DNA of 64,000 nucleotides from Faecalimonas sp. (GTDB lineage Bacteria; Bacillota; Clostridia; Lachnospirales; Lachnospiraceae). The stretch lies in NCBI GenBank assembly GCA_029264305.1, contig JARICA010000017.1, positions 124,001 through 188,000 on the forward strand, read 5' to 3'. The translations under genes and the position numbers were made by a program. The notes below the pieces were generated by a model that searched no databases, was not told the origin of the DNA, and saw nothing but the letters and a program-made list of their open reading frames with translations. Below, piece by piece: positions 1 through 9,236 of the stretch (position 1 is its first letter; every line of letters begins with the position of its first letter).

Positions 1-106
1 GATGATATTTTTTGGCTAATACTCTATATGCTTTTTTCAGTGTTGCATCATCAGCATTTCTGTCAACCCCCAACACTTCATAATAATCTCTTTTTGTTTC
101 AGCCAT
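1..106 (-). CDS. dnaJ: DnaJ chaperone, N-terminal fragment (cut by window edge)
   Basis: Reading the minus strand from an ATG at 104-106 gives 35 residues that begin [14 protein letters not shown] and continue to YRVLAKKYH, where the window ends. This is the start of a J domain, reaching the first residues of the HPD motif region. DnaJ is the co-chaperone that delivers unfolded substrates to DnaK and stimulates its ATPase. It is the last gene seen of the hrcA-grpE-dnaK-dnaJ operon and lies about 100 bases after dnaK. The ribosome binding site is modest (AAGGTAG at about 115-120). The rest of the gene lies outside the window, so completeness cannot be judged. Confidence 0.93.
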   Translation of the reverse strand, partial: MAETKRDYYEVLGVDRNADDATLKKAYRVLAKKYH

Positions 107-140
107 TTTTTATCTACCTTTCATATTTATTTACAAGGAA

Positions 141-178
141 GTTCTGCGAAATTTGAACTTCCTCAAATTCCGCAGAAC
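141..178 (-). other. dnaK-dnaJ intergenic stem-loop
   Basis: Arms at 141-156 and 163-178 pair over 16 positions with a single G-T style mismatch and a 6-base loop. On the minus strand the stem is not followed by a T-run, so it is a poor intrinsic terminator. Its position between two cotranscribed chaperone genes suggests an mRNA processing or stabilising element, or a partial attenuator that lowers dnaJ output relative to dnaK. That role is inference. Confidence 0.55.
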
Positions 179-204
179 AACTTTTCATTTATTTCTTATT
201 GAAA

Positions 205-2085
<1,881 letters not shown>

Positions 2086-2132
2086 CTAAATTACTATATA
2101 CTATTTATAAAGTTCTATACTTTTCTAATTGC

Positions 2133-2756
2133 TTAGTTAGCTACCTTTACCATACTATGGCGTACTACACTTTCTTTATACATATATCCTTTTTGAAATT
2201 CTTCCGCCACAATATTTTCTCCAAGTTCTTCATCTTCAACATGCATTACCGCATTATGAAAATCAGGATTAAACTCTTTCCCTACGGCTTCAATTGGTTT
2301 TACCCCAATTTCTTCCAATGTAGTCATAATTTGTTTATAAATCATTTCCATTCCAGCTACAAAAGAATCTTCTTTTTGCTCGTCTGGAACTGCTGTCAAA
2401 CCTCTTTCAAAGTTATCTACGACCGGTAAGATTTTTTCAACTACTTCTTTTGCTCCAATTTCGTACATCGCTGTTTTTTCTTTTTCTGTACGTTTACGAT
2501 AATTATCAAACTCAGCCATTTGTCTTGTAAGCTTATCTGTTAAATCTTCAATTTGCTCATCTTTCTTATCTTTCTTTGGCTTACGTTTAAATAATTTTTT
2601 ATCTTTTTTATCCTCTTCAGTCGATTCTGTTTCTTCTACCTCTGCCTCTACTTCTTCAACAGTTTCATCTGTTTCTTCACTTTCTGTCTGAGCATTTTTC
2701 TTTGCCTCTTCCACAGCCTCTTTCACCATTTCTTCATTACTCATCTTTTTTTCCAC
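2133..2756 (-). CDS. grpE: Nucleotide exchange factor GrpE
   Basis: GrpE releases ADP from DnaK. The protein has a long acidic, Glu/Lys-rich, coiled-coil N-terminal segment (about residues 1-65) and a C-terminal GrpE domain with landmarks FDNYRKRTEKEK, PVVDNFERGL and GMEMIYKQ, ending near YKESVVRHSMVKVAN. Two starts are possible: GTG at 2754-2756 with AAAGGTGG seven bases upstream, or ATG at 2742-2744 (MSNEEM) with GGTGG about eight bases upstream. I keep the longer GTG form, but the shorter one is nearly as good. The gene lies 15 bases after hrcA and 59 bases before dnaK. Confidence 0.95.
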   Translation of the reverse strand: MEKKMSNEEMVKEAVEEAKKNAQTESEETDETVEEVEAEVEETESTEEDKKDKKLFKRKPKKDKKDEQIEDLTDKLTRQMAEFDNYRKRTEKEKTAMYEIGAKEVVEKILPVVDNFERGLTAVPDEQKEDSFVAGMEMIYKQIMTTLEEIGVKPIEAVGKEFNPDFHNAVMHVEDEELGENIVAEEFQKGYMYKESVVRHSMVKVAN

Positions 2757-2771
2757 CGGTATTCCACCTTT

Positions 2772-3815
2772 CTAATGTTCTTTATGAAATATCGCATCCA
2801 ACTCTGCCATCAGTGTCTTTAGCGTCCTCATTACATTTTCATAATCCATTCTTTTAGGACCAATAATTCCTATCGTTCCCTGCATACCTTCTCCTAATTC
2901 ATATGTTGCTGTTACAACACTACAATCTTTCATCGTGCGTACAGGTGTTTCATTTCCTATATATACCTGAATCCCTTTATTATCTTCGCTAGAAAGTGTT
3001 TCTGTCACAAGACTTGCTAATTGTTGTTTTTCCTCAAATGCACTAATAATTTCTTGTGCACTTTGATTATCACTTAATTCAGGATATTTAAAAATATTGG
3101 TTGCCCCACTTGTGTAAATTTCCAAATCATTATCTATCTGTATTGCTTCAGCAACTGCATCTAACACTTCACTAATGACTTTGCTGTGAATACCTGCTTG
3201 TTCTTTTAATCTTGCTATCATCCCTAGATTGATTTCTTCAATAGACATTCCGTTCAAATTTGTATTTAGCAACATATTTAATTTCAATAATGTTTCATTT
3301 CCTAAACACTCTGATACGGTCACAATCTTATTTTTTATGATATTTCCTTCCATTACGATAACAGCAATAATCTGATTTTCATCTACTTGTGATAGCTGAA
3401 TGAATTTTAATTTATTCCTATTATAAGTTGGAGCAGAAATCATCGTTGCATAATTAGTGCTATTTGCTAACACCTTAGCCACCTGTTTTAATAATTGATC
3501 CATCTTATCTGCTTTTTCAAGCATCTGTTCTTTCATACCGGTGACTTCCTGCTCTTTTTCTTCCATCAGCATATCAACATAAAGTCGATATCCTTTGTCC
3601 GAAGGAATTCTCCCTGCTGATGTATGAGGTTGAATAATGTAGCCCAAATCTTCCAAATCAGCCATTTCATTTCTTATCGTCGCAGAACTCAAATTCAAGT
3701 CTGTATACTTTGAAATTGTTCTTGAGCCAACCGGTTCACCTGTTTCTAAATACGTTTTGATGATTGTTTGGAGAATCTTCATCTTTCTCGCATCTAGTTC
3801 CTGATTTGACTTCAT
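2772..3815 (-). CDS. hrcA: Heat-inducible transcriptional repressor HrcA
   Basis: HrcA represses the dnaK (and usually groE) operons by binding CIRCE. The N-terminal winged-helix domain is seen in VGSRTISKYTDLNLSSATIR followed by a recognition wing near GRIPSDKGYRLYVD. The middle and C-terminal parts carry the HrcA dimerisation/regulatory domain (near GNETPVRTMKDCSVV and GPKRMDYENVM). Its length of 347 residues is normal. The ATG has an ideal AAAAGGAGG upstream. It is the first gene of the operon and directly follows the CIRCE element at 3838-3864, so it represses itself and heat derepresses the whole operon. Confidence 0.97.
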   Translation of the reverse strand: MKSNQELDARKMKILQTIIKTYLETGEPVGSRTISKYTDLNLSSATIRNEMADLEDLGYIIQPHTSAGRIPSDKGYRLYVDMLMEEKEQEVTGMKEQMLEKADKMDQLLKQVAKVLANSTNYATMISAPTYNRNKLKFIQLSQVDENQIIAVIVMEGNIIKNKIVTVSECLGNETLLKLNMLLNTNLNGMSIEEINLGMIARLKEQAGIHSKVISEVLDAVAEAIQIDNDLEIYTSGATNIFKYPELSDNQSAQEIISAFEEKQQLASLVTETLSSEDNKGIQVYIGNETPVRTMKDCSVVTATYELGEGMQGTIGIIGPKRMDYENVMRTLKTLMAELDAIFHKEH

Positions 3816-3837
3816 CTTTTACCTCCTTTTCTTTTTA

Positions 3838-3864
3838 TTAGCACTCATAACTTTCGAGTGCTAA
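3838..3864 (-). promoter_or_regulatory. CIRCE operator (HrcA binding site)
   Basis: A perfect inverted repeat TTAGCACTC - 9 bases - GAGTGCTAA is present, identical to the classical CIRCE consensus. It lies between the promoter at 3880-3908 and the hrcA start, so bound HrcA would cover the transcription start and leader. Confidence 0.98.
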
Positions 3865-3879
3865 CACCTTACGAATATT

Positions 3880-3908
3880 AAGATAGCACTATGTTTTTCG
3901 TTTGTCAA
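3880..3908 (-). promoter_or_regulatory. Sigma-A type promoter of hrcA-grpE-dnaK-dnaJ
   Basis: On the minus strand TTGACA (3903-3908) is followed after exactly 17 bases by TATCTT (3880-3885). This is a near-consensus housekeeping promoter placed just upstream of CIRCE. Confidence 0.85.
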
Positions 3909-4003
3909 CAGTGTTTATATATTTTTTATAGTTTTTAGGATTATAACTATTGACTTAGAACTCTATTTTCTAAATACATAAAATAAATGTTGGAATATGA
4001 GGC

Positions 4004-4046
4004 GACCCCCAAAAGTTAGATTTTTTATGTCAAACTTTTAGGGGTC
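4004..4046. repeat. Inverted repeat resembling a solitary insertion-sequence end
   Basis: Arms 4004-4020 (GACCCCCAAAAGTTAGA) and 4030-4046 (TCAAACTTTTAGGGGTC) pair over 17 positions with two mismatches around a 9-base loop. Read on the minus strand the segment starts TGTACCGACCCC, and the second copy-like structure at 27907-27958 shares the AAAGTTAGA and GGTCGGTA blocks. Such palindromic ends with GACCCC and AAAGTTAGA recall IS3/IS150-group termini, but no transposase is present here. It may also work as a terminator after the FMN oxidoreductase gene, although it lacks a T-run. The rest of 3909-4100 shows nothing I can identify. Confidence 0.45.
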
Positions 4047-4100
4047 GGTACATTGTTAAAACATTTTTTAATATTCATAATACAATTCCACATATCTTTT

Positions 4101-5120
4101 TTAAGAACGCCAAATCATTTCTTTCGTAATGTCTTTCAGAGAATTTGCACCACACATTTCCATTGCATCTGTAAGTTCCTGTCCTATCTTATTTATATAT
4201 AATTTTACTCCTTCTTCTCCACCACCATATAACGCAGTTACAAAAGGCCTACAAATAATTACTCCGTCTGCACCTAAGGCAATTGCCTTAAATACATCTG
4301 CTCCCGAACGAATACCGCCATCTACAAATATTTTCATCTTTCCTTTAACTGCATTTGCAATTTCTTCAAGCACTTCAGCTGTCGCTGGACATTGATCCAA
4401 CACTCTTCCACCATGATTTGAAACTACAATCGCATCCGCTCCCGCAGCCTCTGCCTTTAATGCTCCTCGAACAGTCATTACTCCTTTTACAATAAATGGA
4501 GCATATGTGCTTTTCGCAATACGATGTAACTCTTCTACTGATTTTCTTCCTGCACCTGATTTTTCCGCCTGTAAAAATGGTAACCCTGCTGCATCTATGT
4601 CCATTGCCACTGCAAACGCCCCGGACGCATCTGCCAATTGCATTTTTTCTTTTACTTTCTCCATATCCCATGGTTTGACTGTCGGTATTCCGATTCCATT
4701 GGCTTTTCTTATTGCTTCTGTAGCAACCTTCATAACATTATCATTTACACCATCCCCTGTCATAGCAGCAATTCCCGCTTCTGCACAAGCTGAAACTAAA
4801 ATGTTATTGTAAGATTCATCATTATATTTTTTCCCGTAATGTAAATTAACTGCACCTACCGGCCCCGCAAATAGTGGATAGCGAAAAGTTTTCCCAAAAA
4901 TATGAAAAGTTGTATCTGCTTTTTGATTTTTTCCAATTGTATCCATTTGCAAACGAATTTCTTTCCATTTTTCATAATTACGTATAGCTGTATCTCCTAT
5001 TCCTTTTGCTCCTGGTCCTGGCATCTGATTTTTACACGCTTTCCCATTACATACTGGACAAGCCTTACAATACGGCCCCACTTCCTGTCTAGCTTTTTCT
5101 AACACTTCGTTATATACCAT
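4101..5120 (-). CDS. FMN-dependent alpha-hydroxy-acid oxidoreductase
   Basis: The 339-residue protein belongs to the glycolate oxidase / lactate oxidase / FMN-dependent dehydrogenase family, a TIM barrel that oxidises L-2-hydroxy acids. The catalytic His and the FMN-binding Arg are in VVSNHGGRVLDQCPAT, and the phosphate-binding strands are IFVDGGIRSGADVFKAI and GADGVIICRPF. The N terminus carries a cysteine cluster CX2CX2CX4C at residues 18, 21, 24 and 29 (YCKACPVCNGKAC), found in the short clostridial branch of the family rather than in classical lactate oxidases. The substrate cannot be decided. The ATG has AAAAGGAGAG upstream. It is probably monocistronic, since the next gene upstream, hemW, ends 43 bases away. 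Confidence 0.88.
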   Translation of the reverse strand: MVYNEVLEKARQEVGPYCKACPVCNGKACKNQMPGPGAKGIGDTAIRNYEKWKEIRLQMDTIGKNQKADTTFHIFGKTFRYPLFAGPVGAVNLHYGKKYNDESYNNILVSACAEAGIAAMTGDGVNDNVMKVATEAIRKANGIGIPTVKPWDMEKVKEKMQLADASGAFAVAMDIDAAGLPFLQAEKSGAGRKSVEELHRIAKSTYAPFIVKGVMTVRGALKAEAAGADAIVVSNHGGRVLDQCPATAEVLEEIANAVKGKMKIFVDGGIRSGADVFKAIALGADGVIICRPFVTALYGGGEEGVKLYINKIGQELTDAMEMCGANSLKDITKEMIWRS

Positions 5121-5162
5121 GTTTCTCTCTCCTTTTTACTTATCAGCTATTTCCACATATAT

Positions 5163-6287
5163 TTACAATAATAGTTCTGCAAATACATAGTTACTTATAT
5201 CAATTCCTTTATCTGTCAAACGGACTCTCCCTTTTATCTCCTCCAAAAATCCTTGAGAAATCATCTTTTCTATTTGCTTTCCACAAAAAGTTTCTACGTC
5301 CTTTTTTAAAATACCTTCCATTTTTCGTAAGCCCAAAAAAATTATTTCCTCCAACTCTTCCTCTTTTGTCAATATCTCCTCATTCTGTTTTCTCTTTTCT
5401 ACATCAGCTGAGGTTTCTAAATATTTATTCATTTCTATCGTATTCTGAAAACGTACATTTCCTAAAAGAGAAGATGCCCCAAGTCCTAAACCTAAATACT
5501 CTTTTCTTTCCCAATAGCCAAGATTATGTCTACAAGCATACCCTTTCTTTGCATAGTTAGAAATTTCGTACCGTTCATATCCCGCTTCCTTAAACCACTC
5601 TTTCGTTTTTTGGTAAATCATACGTTCCTCATCTTCATCTGGAAGTTCTTCTTTCCTACAACCATCTTCACCATACATTTTTTCAAAAGGTGTTCCTTCT
5701 TCTACAATCAAACTATATGCCGAAATATGTTCTGGTTTCAATTCCAAAACCTTATCCACTGTACTTTTCCAACTTTCTATCGTCTGGTTGGGTATAGCAG
5801 AAATTAAATCAACATTAATATTATCAAACCCTTCTTCTCTAGCTAACATATAACTTTCTAAAAATTCTTCATATGTATGTATTCTACCTAACTGCTTTAA
5901 TTCCTCGTTATTTGCTGACTGTAAGCCAAAACTAATTCGATTTATACCAGCACGTTTATATGATCTTAGTTTTTCTCTTGAAATTGTTCCTGGATTTACC
6001 TCAATTGTCGCCTCGGTTACACTTTCCATTGCAAACTTTTCTCCTAATGCTCTAAAAACTCTCTCTATTTGCTGACCATCTAAAACAGATGGTGTACCAC
6101 CACCCACAAAAACCGTGACTACTTGATATCTCTTTTTCATATCTTCAAATGACTCTATTTCACGAATAAGAGCTTGTACATACTCTTCTATTGTTTCTTG
6201 ATTTGCTGTTCCTGATAAAAAATCACAATATGCACACTTTTTAACACAAAACGGAATATGAATATATAATTCTAAATCTTTTTTCAT
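5163..6287 (-). CDS. hemW: HemW-type radical SAM protein (coproporphyrinogen oxidase-like)
   Basis: The N terminus has the radical SAM cluster motif CX3CX2C at residues 14, 18 and 21 (FCVKKCAYCDF), then the SAM-binding GGGTPSVL, a central barrel and a C-terminal HemN-like domain. This pattern and the short N terminus match HemW, now regarded as a heme chaperone, better than the anaerobic coproporphyrinogen oxidase HemN. The frame stays open to 6326, but that extension reads through a perfect inverted repeat. The ATG at 6285-6287 has GAGAGG six bases upstream, so I start there (374 residues). It follows lepA, the conserved order in Firmicutes. Confidence 0.93.
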   Translation of the reverse strand: MKKDLELYIHIPFCVKKCAYCDFLSGTANQETIEEYVQALIREIESFEDMKKRYQVVTVFVGGGTPSVLDGQQIERVFRALGEKFAMESVTEATIEVNPGTISREKLRSYKRAGINRISFGLQSANNEELKQLGRIHTYEEFLESYMLAREEGFDNINVDLISAIPNQTIESWKSTVDKVLELKPEHISAYSLIVEEGTPFEKMYGEDGCRKEELPDEDEERMIYQKTKEWFKEAGYERYEISNYAKKGYACRHNLGYWERKEYLGLGLGASSLLGNVRFQNTIEMNKYLETSADVEKRKQNEEILTKEEELEEIIFLGLRKMEGILKKDVETFCGKQIEKMISQGFLEEIKGRVRLTDKGIDISNYVFAELLL

Positions 6288-6302
6288 CTTCATCCTCTCG
6301 AT

Positions 6303-6359
6303 TAACTTTAATTGGGGACATAGCATTTCTCAATTTTACTACGTCCCCAATTAAAGTTA
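6303..6359. repeat. Perfect 17-bp inverted repeat between lepA and hemW
   Basis: Arms 6303-6319 and 6343-6359 (TAACTTTAATTGGGGAC and its complement) match perfectly around a 23-base loop. The left end overlaps the lepA stop codon. No T-run follows on either strand. The core AATTGGGGAC with its mirror GTCCCCAATT looks like the REP-like palindromes associated with IS200/REP-associated transposases. Terminator function is possible but less convincing. Confidence 0.6.
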
Positions 6360-8171
6360 TTTATCATCTAATTTCAATACACTCATAAATGCTTTCTGTG
6401 GAATTTCTACATTTCCCACCTGACGCATTCTTTTCTTTCCTTCTTTTTGTTTTTCTAATAATTTTCTTTTACGGGAAATATCTCCTCCGTAACATTTTGC
6501 AAGTACGTCTTTGCGCATTGCTTTTACCGTTTCTCTTGCAATGATTTTACTTCCTACTGCAGCTTGTATTGGTATTTCAAACAACTGTCTTGGTATTTCT
6601 TCCTTCAACTTTTCACACATTTTTCTTCCACGTTCATAAGCACTTCCGCTGAATACAATGAAAGATAGTGCATCTACTTCTTCTTTATTAATAAGAATAT
6701 CTAATTTAACCAATTCTGATTTTTCGTAACCAAGCATTTCATAATCAAAAGAAGCATACCCTCTCGAACGTGATTTTAATGCATCGAAGAAGTCATAAAT
6801 AATCTCGTTTAATGGTAGATGATACTGCAGAACCGCTCTTGTTTCTTCAATATATTCCATTCCTTGATACACTCCTCGTCTTTCTTGACAAAGATCCATT
6901 ATCGCCCCAATGAATTCAGAAGTAACCATAATTTCTGCTTTTACCATAGGTTCTTCCATGTAATCTATTTCAGCAGGATCTGGAAGATTTGATGGATTTG
7001 TCAAATCAATAACTTCCCCATTTGTTTTATGTACTTTGTAAATAACCCCCGGCGCTGTTGTTACCAAATCCAAATTATATTCTCTCTCTAAACGTTCTTG
7101 GATAATTTCCAAGTGAAGAAGACCTAAAAATCCACAACGGAAACCAAACCCTAATGCAATAGAAGTTTCTGGCTCAAATTGAAGTGCAGCATCATTTAAC
7201 TGCAACTTTTCCAAAGCATCTCTCAAATCTTGATATTTCGCTCCATCTGCAGGATACATACCACAATACACCATTGGCTGTACTTTCTTATATCCTGGAA
7301 GTGCTTCTTTACAAGGATTTGCTGCATTTGTAATCGTATCACCTACGCGTGTATCTTTTACATTTTTAAGGCTTGCTGTAATATATCCAACCATTCCGGC
7401 ATTTAATTCATCACAAGGAATAAACTGTCCTGCGCCAAAATATCCAACCTCTACTACTTCAGCCTTTGCACCTGTCGCCATCATCTGAATGGTCGTGCCT
7501 TTTTTCACTCTTCCTTCTTTAATTCTACAAAATACAATAACACCTTTGTATGAATCATATACAGAATCAAAAATCAATGCTTGTAAAGGAGCATCTGCAT
7601 CTCCTGTAGGCGCAGGAATTTTCTGTACAATCTGTTCTAATACTTCATCTACATTCAATCCTGTTTTTGCTGAAATACGTGGTGCATCTTCTGCCTCAAT
7701 TCCAATCACATCTTCAATTTCCTCGATAACACGCTCAGGTTCTGCACTCGGTAAATCCACTTTATTAATAACTGGCATAACATCTAAATCGTGATCTAAT
7801 GCCAAATAAACATTAGCTAATGTCTGTGCCTCTACCCCTTGTGCAGCATCAACTACAAGTATTGCACCGTCGCAAGCAGCAAGACTTCTAGATACCTCAT
7901 AATTAAAATCCACATGCCCTGGTGTATCAATCAAATTAAAAATATATTCTTCACCATTTTTCGCACGATATACAGTACGAACTGTCTGTGCTTTAATTGT
8001 AATTCCACGTTCTCTTTCTAATTCCATATTATCAAGAACTTGTGACTGCATTTCTCTACTAGTTAATAATCCTGTTTTTTCGATAATGCGGTCAGCTAAA
8101 GTTGACTTACCATGATCTATATGTGCAATAATGCAAAAATTTCGTATTTTACTTTGTTCTATTCCTGCCAC
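6357..8171 (-). CDS. lepA: Elongation factor 4 (LepA GTPase)
   Basis: LepA is a ribosome-bound translational GTPase that can back-translocate ribosomes. The 604-residue protein shows G1 AHIDHGKST (residues 16-24), the G3 motif DTPGHVDF and the G4 motif NKVD, followed by EF-G-like domains and the family-specific C-terminal domain with [20 protein letters not shown]. The length is typical. The gene is followed by hemW and preceded by holA on the same strand, an arrangement common in Firmicutes. The ATG has GGAGG upstream (about 8181-8185). Confidence 0.97.
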   Translation of the reverse strand: MAGIEQSKIRNFCIIAHIDHGKSTLADRIIEKTGLLTSREMQSQVLDNMELERERGITIKAQTVRTVYRAKNGEEYIFNLIDTPGHVDFNYEVSRSLAACDGAILVVDAAQGVEAQTLANVYLALDHDLDVMPVINKVDLPSAEPERVIEEIEDVIGIEAEDAPRISAKTGLNVDEVLEQIVQKIPAPTGDADAPLQALIFDSVYDSYKGVIVFCRIKEGRVKKGTTIQMMATGAKAEVVEVGYFGAGQFIPCDELNAGMVGYITASLKNVKDTRVGDTITNAANPCKEALPGYKKVQPMVYCGMYPADGAKYQDLRDALEKLQLNDAALQFEPETSIALGFGFRCGFLGLLHLEIIQERLEREYNLDLVTTAPGVIYKVHKTNGEVIDLTNPSNLPDPAEIDYMEEPMVKAEIMVTSEFIGAIMDLCQERRGVYQGMEYIEETRAVLQYHLPLNEIIYDFFDALKSRSRGYASFDYEMLGYEKSELVKLDILINKEEVDALSFIVFSGSAYERGRKMCEKLKEEIPRQLFEIPIQAAVGSKIIARETVKAMRKDVLAKCYGGDISRKRKLLEKQKEGKKRMRQVGNVEIPQKAFMSVLKLDDK

Positions 8172-8206
8172 GTTTGTTCCTCCAATTATTCTAATCTAAT
8201 TGATTA

Positions 8207-9193
8207 TTATACACTATTTGAAGAGTATTTGACAATGAAAAGTTCTACCGCCAACACATCTCCTAATCTTCCAGTCTTTACCCGTTCTTCTATATCTACA
8301 CTTTCTTCCAAAATACTTCTCAGTTCTTTTTGCGAAAATCTTTTTGACTGCTCTATATATTTCCCTACTGCAAAAGGATGTAGACCTGCTTTGGAGGCAA
8401 TTTCTTTTTTACCATACCCTTGTTCTACCATTTCTTTTACTTCCATCAATAGGCGAAACTGTCTGGAAAGTAAATATAAAATGCGCATTGCAGGTTCTTT
8501 CAAAGCCAGTAAATCATAATATCTATCCAGTGCTCTCTTCTGTTTTTTCTCTGCAACTGCATTTACCATATCAAAAATCTCGTTCGTAATCTGTGTAGTA
8601 CAAATTGTATCTATATCCTTCAACTCAATAACTTCTTTATCTAAAGTATAACAAAACAATTTTTCCATTTCTTTTTGTAAATTTTCCATATCTGTCCCAC
8701 ACTTTGCTAATAAATAACGAATGGTTGACTCTGTAATCTGCTTTCCTTCTTTTTTCACATTTCCATAAATCCAACGCACCAATGTTTTTTCATCTTGTTT
8801 AGCAAGTTCTACAATTCGGCCCTTATCTTTTACTGCTTTATATAATTTTCCTCTCTTATCCAATTCCTTTTCCACAAAAATAAAGTACGTTGTTTCAGGA
8901 ATATTTTTTATATATTCAGCAAGTTCTGGTGTTGCATTTTTAAAAAAACCAGAATTTTCAATAACAATCAATCTACAAGTACTAAAAAATGGCATCGTCT
9001 CTGCCAAATCAATGATTTCTTTTACATCAATTCCCTTCCCTTCGTAATAAGCATAATTCATTGTATCATCAGCAGAAATAATTGCCTTGCTCAATTTGTC
9101 TTTATATTGTTTCTTTAAATAATTTTCTTCTCCAAACAGAAGATAAATCTGCTTGAATTTTCTCGTCTTTAAATCTTCATTCAGACTTTTCAT
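8207..9193 (-). CDS. holA: DNA polymerase III delta subunit
   Basis: The delta subunit opens the beta sliding clamp within the clamp loader. The 328-residue protein has the expected N-terminal fold near IYLLFGEENYLKKQYKDKL, the middle stretch YFIFVEKELDKRGKLYKAVK, and a C-terminal helical region (LSRQFRLLMEVKEM, GLHPFAVGKYIEQSKRFS). It lacks a Walker A motif, as delta subunits do. The ATG is preceded by GTGAGG. It lies between comEC and lepA, matching its usual Firmicute neighbourhood, where comEC and holA are often adjacent. Confidence 0.93.
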   Translation of the reverse strand: MKSLNEDLKTRKFKQIYLLFGEENYLKKQYKDKLSKAIISADDTMNYAYYEGKGIDVKEIIDLAETMPFFSTCRLIVIENSGFFKNATPELAEYIKNIPETTYFIFVEKELDKRGKLYKAVKDKGRIVELAKQDEKTLVRWIYGNVKKEGKQITESTIRYLLAKCGTDMENLQKEMEKLFCYTLDKEVIELKDIDTICTTQITNEIFDMVNAVAEKKQKRALDRYYDLLALKEPAMRILYLLSRQFRLLMEVKEMVEQGYGKKEIASKAGLHPFAVGKYIEQSKRFSQKELRSILEESVDIEERVKTGRLGDVLAVELFIVKYSSNSV

Positions 9194-9236
9194 TATTTTT
9201 ACCTCACATGTATTCTCTTTTCAGTATAATCAAATC

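Noticed and set aside
4375-4671. Minus-strand overlapping frame within the FMN oxidoreductase gene
   Set aside because: It is a Lys/Arg/Ser-rich shifted frame of a conserved gene, with no ribosome binding site.
6288-6326. Upstream extension of hemW
   Set aside because: It reads through the perfect inverted repeat and has no ribosome binding site, while the ATG at 6285-6287 has GAGAGG upstream.
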